64,000 nucleotides of DNA from Methyloversatilis thermotolerans (GCF_000372885.1 NZ_KB889967.1:2617430-2681429); one strand, 5' to 3'; shown: positions 45,189 to 53,867, counted from the stretch's first letter. Numbers and translations are program-made. Notes: generated by a model from the sequence alone, not told the origin.

Positions 45189-48085
45189 GCGATCTCCTTC
45201 TGGCGTTCGTCTTTCGGGTCGAAGAAAGGCGTGTCGCAGACCTCGGCATTGACCGTGCCACCGTCGCTCAGCCGTATCGTGAAGGGGGTGCCGACGGCCG
45301 CCATGTCGGGCGGCAGGAAGGCCAGGCCGATGTAGCGCCCGACATGCGGGCTCCAGGAAATGCTGGTGACGCGTCCGGCGATGTCGCCATCGCGTATCAC
45401 CAGATGGCATTCCTTCGGCGCCTCGCCACTGTGGTTCTCGGCCAGGCGGAAGCCGACCAGCTTGCGCTTGAGCGGCATGGTGCGCAGGATCTGCAACGAG
45501 CGCTTGCCGGTGAAGAACAGCTTGTCGAACTTCACCGCCCAGTCCATGCCCACCTCGAACGGATGGGTCAGGCCGTCGGTATCCTGGCTGACGATGAGGT
45601 GGCCCTTCTCCAGACGCAGCAGGCGCTGCGCCTCCACGCCGAAGGGGCCGATGCCGGACGCCTCGCCGGCCTTCATCAGCGCATCCCACAGCGTGGGCCC
45701 GTACTCGGCGGGCACATGGATTTCGTAACCCCACTCGCCAACGAAGCCGACACGCATCATGCGCACCGGAATGCCGGCCACCGTGCCGCAGCGTATCGCC
45801 AGGTAGGGGAAGGCGGCGGACGACAGATCCATGTCGGTGAGCTGCGACAGCACCTTGCGCGAGGCCGGACCGGCGAGGTTCATCGCCGAATAGGCGCCGG
45901 TCAGGTTCACCAGGCCGCAGTCCAGCTTCCATTCGGTGTTCAGCCGCGACAGTTCGCGATACACCGTCGCCGCGCCGGAACTGGTGGTGGTGAAGTAGAA
46001 GACGTCGTCCGCGATGCGCGCCACCACGCCTTCGTCGCTCAGCACGCCGGATTCGTCGCACATGACGGCGTAGCGCGTGGCGCCCACCTTCATGTTGTCG
46101 TAACGACCGGTGTAGCAACGGTTCAGGAACTCGGCCGCCTGCGGGCCGCGCACCTCGAGCTTGCCCAGCGTACCGACGTCGATCAGGCCGACCGCGGTGC
46201 GCACGCGGCGCGCCTCCTCGCGGATGCAGTCGATGCGCGACTTGCCGCCGACCGCGTAGTACTCAGGCCGCAGCCATGCGCCGGCCTGCATGAACACGGC
46301 GCCGTGCGCCGCGTGCCGGCCGTGCAGCGGCGACAGCCGCTGCGGGCTGAAGCCGCGTCCGGCCAGATGGGACAGCGGCACCGGGTGGAAGAAGGGTCGC
46401 GCGGTGGTGGTACCCACCTGCTGCGGCGACTTGCCGGTCAGCCGCGCCAGGATGCGCAGCGCCGTCATGTTGGAATGCTTGCCCTGGCTCGGCCCCATGC
46501 CCACGGTGGAGAAGCGCTTGAGCAGTTCGATGTTGTCGTAGCCCTCCTGCACCGCGTTCTCGAAGTCCTTCACCTGCAGGTCCTCGTCGAAATCGACGAA
46601 GTTCTTGCCATCCGGATGCGGCACGATGGGCCAGGCCAGCGAAGGTGCTTCGGCTTCCGGCGGTACGCCCACCGGCGCGGCCTCGCCGAGACCGGCATGG
46701 GCCGCAGCGGCCAGACCGGCGCGCACGCCGTCGGCCATGCGCGACTCGAAGGTGTAGACGCCGTTGCTGCGGCCGCAGGCGAACACGCCTTCCGGCAACT
46801 GATCCGGTACGAACTGCTGCAGCAGATCGTCGAAGCGCATGCGGGTGCCGGCCTGGTACAGCAGGTTCATGGTCGGCGACCAACCGGTGCTCATCGCCAC
46901 GCCGTCGCAGGCGATGCGGCGCTCGCTGCCGGCGACCGGGCGACCGCTGCCATCCAGCTTCACCAGCGTGACGCCGGCCAGTTCGCCGCGACCATCGGGG
47001 TGCGCTTCCTGGATGGCATGGCCTGCCAGCGGCTCGATGCCGCGCGCCTTCAGGGCATCGACCAGCGGCGAAGCGGGCACGCTGGCACGCATGTCGACCA
47101 CCGCCTCGACGCGGGCACCGGCCGCCATCAGGTCGAGCGCGACGCGGTAGCCATCGGCATTGCCGGCCAGCACGACAGCGCTGTCGCATGGCCGCAGGGC
47201 GTAGCGATAGATCAGGCGCTGCATGGCCGAGCCATTCATCACGCCCGGCAGATCGTTGTTGCGGAACACCGAAGGCTGTTCGAACGCACCGCTGGCGACG
47301 ATGACCGACTTCGCGCGCATCTTGGTCATGCGCTCGCGGTCGATCAGCGGCACCCACTGGTCGGCATAGTAGCCCGCGGCGTACGTGCCCTCGAGCAGAC
47401 GGATGTTGTCGTGTGCGCGCACGCGGGCCAACAGCGAGCGCGTCGCATCGGCGCGCGCGGTGTCGCCGCCGAGCTGGTACAGGCCACTGCCGCCAGCGCG
47501 CGCGTTCTCGTCGCAGATCGCCACACGGGCACCGGCGTCGGCGGCCGCCAGCGCGGCCGACAGACCCGACGGTCCGGCGCCGATCACCAGCACATCGCAG
47601 AAGTCATAGCGCTTGGGAGTACGGATGTGCGGCGTCGAGAAATCGAGCACACCCAGGCCGGTGACACGGCGGAACATCCTTTCCCACAGCGGGAACAGGC
47701 GCTTGTTGTGGAAGGCCTTGTAGTAGAAGCCCACCGGCAGGAAGCGCGACAGCCTGTTCAGGTGCCGCGCACGGTCATTGGCCAGTCCGCCGAAGGTATT
47801 GACCGCGCTCAGGTCCATCCCCTCGCGCACCTCGACCACGTCGCCGCGGGTATTGAGCCTCTGGCCGTCCTGCACCATCACATTCACGTCGTGATTGGCG
47901 GCGCTCAGGATGCCGCGCGGACGGTGGTACTTGAAGCTGCGCCCCAGCGTGCGCTGGCCGGCCGCCCACAGCGCGCTCGAAATGCTGTCGCCGGCAAAGC
48001 CTTCGAAAGAGCGCCCTTCGAAACGGAAGCGGACGACACGGCTGCGATCCAGCCATTCATCGGGCATCACAGACAGGCGCTTCAC
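45185..48085 (-). CDS. mgdC: N-methylglutamate dehydrogenase subunit C (sarcosine oxidase alpha-like)
   Basis: The GTG start overlaps the mgdB stop (GTGA) and gives 966 aa. Domains in order: a 2Fe-2S-type ferredoxin fold used as a scaffold (about 10-95), a dinucleotide-binding oxidoreductase domain with DVLVIGAGPSGLSAALAAAD near 162, and from about 600 a GcvT-type tetrahydrofolate-binding domain (GTLGKLEVRGPQAAEFLNR, NLAGPASRKVL). In this family the GcvT-like domain receives the methyl-derived carbon as methylene-tetrahydrofolate. An MgdC-like subunit is specific to NMG dehydrogenase or sarcosine oxidase; gmaS and mgs neighbours favour the former. Confidence 0.93.
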   Translation of the reverse strand: MKRLSVMPDEWLDRSRVVRFRFEGRSFEGFAGDSISSALWAAGQRTLGRSFKYHRPRGILSAANHDVNVMVQDGQRLNTRGDVVEVREGMDLSAVNTFGGLANDRARHLNRLSRFLPVGFYYKAFHNKRLFPLWERMFRRVTGLGVLDFSTPHIRTPKRYDFCDVLVIGAGPSGLSAALAAADAGARVAICDENARAGGSGLYQLGGDTARADATRSLLARVRAHDNIRLLEGTYAAGYYADQWVPLIDRERMTKMRAKSVIVASGAFEQPSVFRNNDLPGVMNGSAMQRLIYRYALRPCDSAVVLAGNADGYRVALDLMAAGARVEAVVDMRASVPASPLVDALKARGIEPLAGHAIQEAHPDGRGELAGVTLVKLDGSGRPVAGSERRIACDGVAMSTGWSPTMNLLYQAGTRMRFDDLLQQFVPDQLPEGVFACGRSNGVYTFESRMADGVRAGLAAAAHAGLGEAAPVGVPPEAEAPSLAWPIVPHPDGKNFVDFDEDLQVKDFENAVQEGYDNIELLKRFSTVGMGPSQGKHSNMTALRILARLTGKSPQQVGTTTARPFFHPVPLSHLAGRGFSPQRLSPLHGRHAAHGAVFMQAGAWLRPEYYAVGGKSRIDCIREEARRVRTAVGLIDVGTLGKLEVRGPQAAEFLNRCYTGRYDNMKVGATRYAVMCDESGVLSDEGVVARIADDVFYFTTTSSGAATVYRELSRLNTEWKLDCGLVNLTGAYSAMNLAGPASRKVLSQLTDMDLSSAAFPYLAIRCGTVAGIPVRMMRVGFVGEWGYEIHVPAEYGPTLWDALMKAGEASGIGPFGVEAQRLLRLEKGHLIVSQDTDGLTHPFEVGMDWAVKFDKLFFTGKRSLQILRTMPLKRKLVGFRLAENHSGEAPKECHLVIRDGDIAGRVTSISWSPHVGRYIGLAFLPPDMAAVGTPFTIRLSDGGTVNAEVCDTPFFDPKDERQKEIA

Positions 48086-48339
48086 TTGTCGTCTCCATGC
48101 AGATAGGTGCGCAGAACCTTGTCCTTCTCGGTGTCGCGTTCGGCGATGAACCAGGTGTTGGAGGGCGTATGGCACCACCACTCCTTCTTCACGCCCGGCG
48201 CGCCATTGCGGTTGAACACGTAGTCGGCCCAGCGGTCGTCGGTGCAGGTGTTCGCATCCGGCGCGGGACGGATTTCGCCCCAGTACACGAACTCGGATAT
48301 CGGGCGCGTGCCGTTGATCGGGCAGGTCATCAGTTTCAT
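48082..48339 (-). CDS. mgdB: N-methylglutamate dehydrogenase subunit B (sarcosine oxidase delta-like)
   Basis: The protein is 85 aa with the family pattern CPINGTRPISEFVYWGEIRP and the conserved WCHTPSNTWFIAERD segment. The delta subunit of sarcosine oxidase binds zinc through Cys and His residues; here Cys is seen at position 6 and near 56. It overlaps mgdC by 4 bases. It starts 32 bases after the mgdA stop. Confidence 0.92.
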   Translation of the reverse strand: MKLMTCPINGTRPISEFVYWGEIRPAPDANTCTDDRWADYVFNRNGAPGVKKEWWCHTPSNTWFIAERDTEKDKVLRTYLHGDDK

Positions 48340-48371
48340 TCGTCGATGTCCTCTTTGCTCGGTAGGTCCGC

Positions 48372-49613
48372 TCAGTGCCCGACGCTGGCCGCGCCCTTCT
48401 CGCCGGTCAGCGAGTAGTTGCGGAAGCGGTCGAGGGAGAAGCCGGTGATCAGTTCGTGCGGCTTGTCGTTCACCGCGGTCCAGGCCATGGTCTTGCCGCA
48501 CACCGGCGTCGCCTTGAAGCCCCAGGTGCCCCAGCCGGAGTCGAGATAGAAGCCCTCGACCGGGGTCAGCCCCATGATGGGCGCGAAGTCGGGCGTCATG
48601 TCGGCCATGCCGGCCCATTGCCGCACCACCTTGGTGTGCGACAGGAAGGGGAACATGTCGAGCAGATGCGCCGCCAGCCCTTCCGGGAAATCCAGCGTGG
48701 AGCGCGTCGAATGCACTTCGTACGGGTCGAGCGAGGCACCCATCACCAGCTCGCCGCGCGCACTCTGGCTCACATAGATGTGCAGGCTGCCGGACACCAG
48801 GATGGAATCGAGCCAGGGCTTCATCGGCTCGCTCACCATGGCCTGCAGCGGATGGATGTAGATCGGCGTGCGCACGCCCACCATGTCGGTGATGCGCGGC
48901 GTCGAGCCGGCGACCGCGCAGATCACCTTGCCGGTCGAAATGAAGCCGCGCGAGGTATGCACGCCGACCACCTTGCCGCCCTTCACCTCGATGCCGGTGA
49001 CCGCGGTCTGCTGGTGGATTTCCACGCCGCGCATGTCGGCGCCGCGGCCATAGCCCCAGGCCACCGCATCGTGACGCGCAACCGCGCCCGGCGCGTGGTA
49101 CAGCGCACCCATGATGGGCGCGTGGCCGCCGCAAGACAGGTCGATCTGCGGGGTGGAACGCTTCACCTCCTCCGGCCCCACCACTTCGGACGCGATGCCG
49201 TAGTGCTTGTTCACCTCGGCGCGCCAGCGCATGGTGCGCATCGCCGAATCGGTGTGCGCCAGCGTGAAGTGGCCACGCGTGGAGTAGAACAGGTTGAGAT
49301 CGAATTCGGTGGACAGGTCCTGGTAGAGCTGCACCGACTTGTCGTAGAACTTGACGCCTTCCGGCGTCAGGTAGTTGGAGCGGATGATGGTGGTATTGCG
49401 ACCGGTATTGCCGCCGCCGATGTAGCCCTTCTCGAGCACCGCGACATTGGTGATGCCATGGTCGCGGGCCAGGTAGTAGGCGCTGGCGAGGCCGTGACCG
49501 CCGCCGCCGATGATCACCACGTCGTACGAAGACTTGAGCGTGTCGTGAGCCGTGAACATGCGCGGTTCAGGGTGCTTTTTCGACAGGCCGAATCGCAAGA
49601 GGCGCCAGGGCAT
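48372..49613 (-). CDS. mgdA: N-methylglutamate dehydrogenase subunit A (sarcosine oxidase beta-like)
   Basis: The ATG at 49613 gives 413 aa; AGGAAA precedes it. The FAD-binding motif is VVIIGGGGHGLASAYYLARD near residue 32, followed by GYIGGGNTGRNTTIIRSNYL near 62, where covalent flavin is attached in relatives. The protein is a DAO-type flavoprotein equal to sarcosine oxidase beta and probably oxidises the N-methyl group of N-methylglutamate. It is the first gene of the operon, downstream of the promoter at 49691-49718. Confidence 0.94.
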   Translation of the reverse strand: MPWRLLRFGLSKKHPEPRMFTAHDTLKSSYDVVIIGGGGHGLASAYYLARDHGITNVAVLEKGYIGGGNTGRNTTIIRSNYLTPEGVKFYDKSVQLYQDLSTEFDLNLFYSTRGHFTLAHTDSAMRTMRWRAEVNKHYGIASEVVGPEEVKRSTPQIDLSCGGHAPIMGALYHAPGAVARHDAVAWGYGRGADMRGVEIHQQTAVTGIEVKGGKVVGVHTSRGFISTGKVICAVAGSTPRITDMVGVRTPIYIHPLQAMVSEPMKPWLDSILVSGSLHIYVSQSARGELVMGASLDPYEVHSTRSTLDFPEGLAAHLLDMFPFLSHTKVVRQWAGMADMTPDFAPIMGLTPVEGFYLDSGWGTWGFKATPVCGKTMAWTAVNDKPHELITGFSLDRFRNYSLTGEKGAASVGH

Positions 49614-49690
49614 GAGCTTTCCTGTAGTCCAGTCAGATGAAGTGTCGCCCGTCCGAACACACCGATTCGTTATGGACAACTTTTTTTCTA

Positions 49691-49718
49691 ATCATGAACC
49701 TTTTTTCAGGCAAGTCAA
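49691..49718 (-). promoter_or_regulatory. Predicted sigma-70 promoter of the NMG operon
   Basis: On the minus strand TTGACT (49718-49713) and CATGAT (49696-49691) are separated by 16 bases, matching 5/6 and 4/6 of the sigma-70 hexamers. The region is the most A/T-rich in the neighbourhood. Transcription would start near 49684, leaving a leader of about 70 bases before mgdA. Confidence 0.5.
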
Positions 49719-49737
49719 CTTAAATTCTCGTGATGAA

Positions 49738-49748
49738 ACACGTCGTGT
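49738..49748. promoter_or_regulatory. Candidate operator palindrome in the mgdA-regulator gap
   Basis: The 11-bp perfect palindrome ACACGTCGTGT lies between the divergent mgdA and HTH-cupin genes, 20 bases upstream of the predicted mgdA -35. It also overlaps the likely promoter of the regulator gene (AATAAT at 49751-49756). It is a good place for an auto- and cross-regulating operator, but the protein-site link is inferred from position. Confidence 0.4.
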
Positions 49749-49820
49749 GAAATAATCTCGACCATGCTTGGCACGGCTCCACCGCCGGAGCCGCCATGCC
49801 ATACAGGAGCCGACACAGGA

Positions 49821-50426
49821 ATGAGTGCGCAGGAAAGCGTCACCGAAGGCGAACTCGAGCGCTACCTCGGCAACACCATCCGCGAATTGCGGCGGGCGCA
49901 TGGGCTGACCATTGCCGACATTTCGGAAAAGGCCGACATCAGCCGCGGCATGCTGTCGCGCATCGAGAATGGCCAGACCGCCACCAGCCTGGACGCGCTG
50001 TCGCGCATCGCGCGCGCATTGGGCGTATCGCTGTCGGCGCTGTTCAAGAACTACCAGACGGAAGGCGAAGGCGCGCAGCTCATCAAGGCCGGCGAAAGCA
50101 TGGAAGTGGCGCGCCGCGGCACGCGTGCCGGCCATATCTACAATCTGCTGTCCTATCACCAGGGGCCGACCAAACGCTTCGAGCCCTTCCTGATCACCAT
50201 AGACCAGGACCAGCCGCCCTACCCGGTGTTCGAGCATCCGGGCACGGAATTCATCTACATGCTGGAAGGCTGCATCGAATATCGCCACGGCAAGACGGTG
50301 TATGAACTGCGGCCGGGCGATGCGCTCACCTTCGACGGCAATGTGCCGCACGGCCCGGAAAAGCTGGTCGAAGTACCCATCCGCTTCCTTTCCATCACCA
50401 TCTATCCCGAGCAGGGGCACGAGTAA
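49821..50426 (+). CDS. HTH-XRE/cupin transcriptional regulator, likely regulator of the NMG operon
   Basis: The ATG at 49821 has AGGA directly upstream; an ATG at 49764 is an alternative. The protein is 201 aa with an XRE-type helix-turn-helix (about 15-70: LTIADISEKADISRGMLSRI) and a C-terminal cupin domain (about 110-190: HPGTEFIYMLEGCIEYRHG, LRPGDALTFDGNVPHGPE). Cupin sensors of this type often bind a pathway metabolite. Divergent orientation to mgdA and the shared 207-base gap make it the probable local regulator, sensing perhaps methylamine, gamma-glutamylmethylamide or N-methylglutamate. Confidence 0.88.
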   Translation: MSAQESVTEGELERYLGNTIRELRRAHGLTIADISEKADISRGMLSRIENGQTATSLDALSRIARALGVSLSALFKNYQTEGEGAQLIKAGESMEVARRGTRAGHIYNLLSYHQGPTKRFEPFLITIDQDQPPYPVFEHPGTEFIYMLEGCIEYRHGKTVYELRPGDALTFDGNVPHGPEKLVEVPIRFLSITIYPEQGHE

Positions 50427-50440
50427 GCCCCGCGCAAGCC

Positions 50441-50827
50441 GCATCGCGGCCAGAGGCCGCTCCCACAAAAGCTCGCCCAAACCACCATAGGACCCCGGTT
50501 TCGTGGGAGCGGGCTTGCCCGCGATTCAATCGGGAACGAAGGCAGCGGTCCGCATCGGCCGCATCGCGGCCAGAGGCCGCCCCCACAGGAACTCGCGACA
50601 AACACGAGCGGAGCCCGGGTCTGGTGGGAGCGGGCTTGCCCGCGATGCGGCTTCGAACGAAGCCCGCGGCGTGCCCAGGCCGCATCGCGGCCAGAGGCCG
50701 CTCCCACAAAAGCTCGCCCAAACCACCATAGGACCCCGGTTTCGTGGGAGCGGGCTTGCCCGCGATGCGGCTTCGAACGAAGCCTGCGGCCCGCATCCGC
50801 CGCATCGCGGCCAGAGGCCGCTCCCTC
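50441..50827. repeat. Array of REP-type palindromic repeats (four A, three B units)
   Basis: Two short elements alternate with a period of about 120 bases. Element A (core GCATCGCGGCCAGAGGCCGC plus TCCCAC) starts at 50441, 50561, 50682 and 50802. Element B (GTGGGAGCGGGCTTGCCCGC plus GAT) starts at 50503, 50624 and 50744. The end of A is the reverse complement of the start of B, so each A-B pair forms a large inverted repeat. The spacers of the first and third A-B pairs are identical, so a unit was duplicated. B matches the style of REP elements known from Pseudomonas and related bacteria. Open frames across the array are not genes. Confidence 0.9.
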
Positions 50828-50907
50828 AGGGGCTCGCCTTGACCACGAACGGCGCGAGGTCTTCTCTGGCGCCGTATACTCGCGGTTTTAGACTGCGCGC
50901 ACCTCAC

Positions 50908-51846
50908 ATGTCCGTCCTCATCTGCGGCTCCATTGCCTACGACAACATCATGGTGTTTCCGGATCGCTTCCGGAATCACATCCTGCCCGACCAGATCCAC
51001 ATCCTGAACGTGTCCTTCCTGGTGCCGGCCATGCGCCGCGAGTACGGAGGGTGCGCGGGCAACATCGCCTATTCGTTGAAGCTGCTCGGCGGCGAGCCGG
51101 TCATCATGGCAACCGTGGGCCAGGACGCCGGGCCTTACCTCGAGCGGCTGGCGCGCTTCGACATCACCGACGTGCACGTGCGCCGCATCGCCGACGCCTT
51201 CACCGCGCAGTGCTTCATCACCACCGATCTCGACGACAACCAGATCACCGCCTTCCATCCGGGTGCGATGAGCTTCTCGCACGAAAACCGGGTAAGCGAC
51301 GCCGAGGGCATCAAGCTGGGCATCGTGGCGCCGGATGGACGCGACGGCATGCTGGAACATGCGCAGCAGTTCGCCGATGCCGGCATTCCATTCATCTTCG
51401 ACCCGGGCCAGGGCATGCCCATGTTCGATGGCAAGGACCTGCTGCACTTCCTCGAACTCGCGACCTGGTGCACCGTCAATGACTATGAAGCCAAGCTGCT
51501 GTGCGACCGCACCGGCTTGACCGAGGCACAGGTGGCGGAGCGGGTCGAAGCGTTCATCGTGACGCGCGGCGCGGAGGGATCGCGGGTCTATCACGACGGT
51601 ACGGTGAGCGAGGTGGCCTGCGTACCGGCCGCTGCCGTGCTCGACCCCACCGGATGCGGCGATGCCTATCGCGCCGGTCTGCTGTACGGCCTGTCGCGTG
51701 GTGTCGACATTGTCGCGTCGGCGCGCCTCGCGTCGGTGATGGGGTCGATCAAGATCGCCAGCCGCGGTCCGCAGAACCATGCGCCGACGCGCGAGGAGAT
51801 CGCACGTCGTCATCGCGAGGCCTTCGGCGTCGAACTGGCGTTCTGA
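50908..51846 (+). CDS. PfkB-family carbohydrate/nucleoside kinase
   Basis: The ATG at 50908 gives 312 aa; longer upstream open frame runs through the REP array and is ignored. PfkB motifs are the N-terminal YGGCAGNIAYSLKLLGG near 45 and the C-terminal DPTGCGDAYRAGLLYG near 250 with the catalytic Asp and anion hole. The N terminus (LICGSIAYDNIMVFPDRF) resembles adenosine-kinase-like PfkB proteins, but the substrate cannot be fixed. A TATACT -10 lies at 50875-50880 with no clear -35. Confidence 0.88.
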   Translation: MSVLICGSIAYDNIMVFPDRFRNHILPDQIHILNVSFLVPAMRREYGGCAGNIAYSLKLLGGEPVIMATVGQDAGPYLERLARFDITDVHVRRIADAFTAQCFITTDLDDNQITAFHPGAMSFSHENRVSDAEGIKLGIVAPDGRDGMLEHAQQFADAGIPFIFDPGQGMPMFDGKDLLHFLELATWCTVNDYEAKLLCDRTGLTEAQVAERVEAFIVTRGAEGSRVYHDGTVSEVACVPAAAVLDPTGCGDAYRAGLLYGLSRGVDIVASARLASVMGSIKIASRGPQNHAPTREEIARRHREAFGVELAF

Positions 51847-51951
51847 GGCGGATACAAAAGCTCACGATTGCGCCGTGGCGGCGTGCGCTGCCGCGCGTCT
51901 AATGCCTGCCAGGTCGGCGTACTGCCGGCCCATATGATGACGGAGACGATG

Positions 51952-52392
51952 ATGAGAACCTTGGCGCTTTCCGCGCTCCTGCTCGCTGGCGTGATGACCG
52001 CCGGCTGCCAGTCCAGCCTGTCCGGCGACACCTACTCGCGGGACCAGGCGCGCCGTGAAATGTCGGTGCGCTTCGGCGTGATCGAATCGGTGCGCGTGGT
52101 GCAGATCGAAGGCACGAAATCGCATATCGGCACAGCGTCCGGCGCCGCGATCGGCGGTCTGGCCGGTGGGCGCGGATCGACCGCCGGCGCCATCGCCGGC
52201 GCGGTGGTCGGTGGTGTCGCCGGCGCCCTGATCGAGGAAGGCGCAACGCGCCGCACCGGCCAGGAACTGACCATACGGCTGGACAACGGCAATATCGTTG
52301 CCGTGGTGCAGGAAGGCGAAGAGAAGTTCCAGCAGGGTGAGCGCGTCAAGCTGGTCGGGGCCAGCGGCAACACCCGGGTCAGCCGCTACTGA
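51952..52392 (+). CDS. Glycine-zipper outer-membrane lipoprotein (SlyB/Pcp-like)
   Basis: The ATG at 51952 has GGAG 6 bases upstream and gives 146 aa; three in-frame ATGs lie just before. A signal peptide ends in MTAGC, an acceptable lipobox. The mature part contains the glycine-zipper segment (AAIGGLAGGRGSTAGAIAGA, about 65-95) that inserts into the membrane, and a conserved C-terminal strand region (TIRLDNGNIVAVVQEG). The layout is that of SlyB/Pcp/OsmB-type envelope proteins. The stop overlaps the start of the next gene. Confidence 0.85.
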   Translation: MRTLALSALLLAGVMTAGCQSSLSGDTYSRDQARREMSVRFGVIESVRVVQIEGTKSHIGTASGAAIGGLAGGRGSTAGAIAGAVVGGVAGALIEEGATRRTGQELTIRLDNGNIVAVVQEGEEKFQQGERVKLVGASGNTRVSRY

Positions 52393-52766
52393 TGACGGAC
52401 TGCGTGTGCGGCAGTGGTCGCGCCGGGACCGACTGCTGCGCCCGTTATCACGCGGGTGAGGTGGCACCCACGCCGGAAGCGCTCATGCGCTCACGCTACA
52501 GTGCCTATGTGCATGATCGGAGGGATTACCTGCTCGCCACCTGGCACCCGGACACCCGGCCTGTCGAGCTGCCGCCACCTGAACCGGGGCTGCGCTGGCT
52601 GGGTCTGGAAGTACGGCGCAGCAGCCTGCAGGACGCAGACCACGGCACGGTGGAATTCGTCGCCCGCAGCAAGCTGGGCGGACGCGCGCACCGCATGCAC
52701 GAAACAAGCCGCTTCGTGCGCGAACACGGACGCTGGTACTACCTGGACGGGGATTTCGGGCGCTGA
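52392..52766 (+). CDS. YchJ family protein (SEC-C motif, NTF2-like)
   Basis: The protein is 124 aa and begins with a zinc-binding SEC-C-like motif (CVCGSGRAGTDCCARYH). The body matches the YchJ/UPF0225 middle domain, with ALMRSRYSAYVHDRRDYLLATWHP near 30 and FVREHGRWYYLDGDFG at the end. The biochemical role of the family is not known. It shares one base with the upstream lipoprotein stop, suggesting co-translation. Confidence 0.9.
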   Translation: MTDCVCGSGRAGTDCCARYHAGEVAPTPEALMRSRYSAYVHDRRDYLLATWHPDTRPVELPPPEPGLRWLGLEVRRSSLQDADHGTVEFVARSKLGGRAHRMHETSRFVREHGRWYYLDGDFGR

Positions 52767-52817
52767 CACGGCACCGCCGACCGTGCATGACGCGATCCCT
52801 GCCCTTCCGGCGAACGC

Positions 52818-53021
52818 TCAGTAATCGTCGTCGTTGGCGACTTCGTCCTCGTCCCCTTCGTAATCGTCGTCGCCTTCCTCAGCAACGCGCGCTTCCAGGA
52901 AGGACTTGAAGTCATCGGGGTCGCAGAATTCGTCGATGAAATCAGCCAGTACGCTGACCACCATGTCCGGATCCCAGTCGCATTGGTCGGCCGCGTCGTG
53001 AATCAGCTTTTCGGTGCTCAT
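52818..53021 (-). CDS. Small acidic conserved-type protein (67 aa)
   Basis: The ATG at 53021 has GGGAGA upstream and gives 67 aa. The N-terminal two-thirds is helical (MSTEKLIHDAADQCDWDPDM) and the C terminus is very acidic (DDDYEGDEDEVANDDDY). There is no signal peptide. I do not recognise a named family. The codon use and ribosome site look real. It converges on the YchJ gene. Confidence 0.65.
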   Translation of the reverse strand: MSTEKLIHDAADQCDWDPDMVVSVLADFIDEFCDPDDFKSFLEARVAEEGDDDYEGDEDEVANDDDY

Positions 53022-53119
53022 TAAGTTTTCTCCCGAACAAACGAAGCACACCGCGGCGCACCGATGTCATCGCACCGCCGCGGAAAGGTCTCGTCACGAA
53101 AAGACTAGCACAGCCGACC

Positions 53120-53137
53120 GGGCGGGGGCGCCCGCCC
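53120..53137 (-). terminator. GC hairpin downstream of the GST gene
   Basis: Stem GGGCGGG / CCCGCCC with a 4-base loop, 4 bases beyond the GST stop on the minus strand. It lacks a directly following T-tract, so terminator strength is uncertain. Confidence 0.35.
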
Positions 53138-53141
53138 TCCT

Positions 53142-53867
53142 TCACGCGCGCGACGGAGCAGAACCTGCGCGTGTCACCGTGTCGGCGTTCTGTCCGAACA
53201 GCAGCTTGCGCGAATTCTCGTCGATCACCGGTTTGTCGCTGACTTGCGCACCGCGCTCGTACGCGCGCACGGTGGCCGAGCGCGCGCGTATCGCGTCATG
53301 CCAGCGCTTCAGGTTCGGGAAATCGTCCAGATCCATCTGCTGCCGCTTGTGCGGTACCACCCAGGGATAGGCCGCCATGTCGGCGATGCTGTAATCGTCG
53401 CCGGCGATGAAGGCCCGGTCGGCCAGATGCTTGTTCAGCACGCCGTACAGCCGCGACGTCTCGTCGACATAGCGCTTGATCGCGTAAGGGATGGGTTCGG
53501 GCGCGTACTGCACGAAGTGATGGTTCTGTCCGGCCATCGGGCCGAGGCCGCCGACCTGCCAGAACAGCCACTCCATGACCTGCACCCGCCGTCGCGGGTC
53601 GGCGGGCAGGAACTTGCCGGTCTTTTCGGCCAGGTACATCAGGATGGCACCGGATTCGAACACCGACAGCGGCGCGCCGCTGTCTGCCGGCGCGTGGTCG
53701 ACGATGGCCGGCATGCGGTTGTTCGGAGAAATCGCGAGGAATTCCGGCCGGAACTGCTCGCCCGCGCCGATATTGACCGGCACGATGCGGTGTTCGATGT
53801 TCGCTTCTTCAAGGAACATCAGTACTTTGTACCCGTTGGGGGTAGGCCAGAAGTGAAGATCGATCAC
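53142..53867 (-). CDS. Glutathione S-transferase family protein, YfcG/Ure2p-like
   Basis: The GTG at 53867 gives 241 aa beginning MIDLHFWPTPNGYKVLMFLE, the typical N terminus of the YfcG/YghU group. The TPN motif and FESGAILMYLAEKTG near 75 form the glutathione site of the thioredoxin-like domain. The C-terminal helical domain has the GDDYSIADMAAYPWV segment near 180. Relatives act as glutathione-dependent disulfide-bond oxidoreductases. Upstream in-frame codons do not look like the family. Confidence 0.88.
   Translation of the reverse strand: MIDLHFWPTPNGYKVLMFLEEANIEHRIVPVNIGAGEQFRPEFLAISPNNRMPAIVDHAPADSGAPLSVFESGAILMYLAEKTGKFLPADPRRRVQVMEWLFWQVGGLGPMAGQNHHFVQYAPEPIPYAIKRYVDETSRLYGVLNKHLADRAFIAGDDYSIADMAAYPWVVPHKRQQMDLDDFPNLKRWHDAIRARSATVRAYERGAQVSDKPVIDENSRKLLFGQNADTVTRAGSAPSRA

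Noticed and set aside
45344-48106. Open frame of over 900 codons on the plus strand
   Set aside because: It lies entirely opposite mgdC, has a biased His/Gln/Arg-rich composition and no recognisable motif. It is an antisense shadow of high-GC coding sequence.
50441-50827. CRISPR array
   Set aside because: Repeats alternate in two palindromic types with unequal and partly identical spacers, and no cas gene is present. The pattern is that of REP elements.
50503-50907. N-terminal extension of the PfkB protein through the repeats
   Set aside because: The extra 135 codons are translated REP units. The PfkB fold begins at the ATG at 50908.
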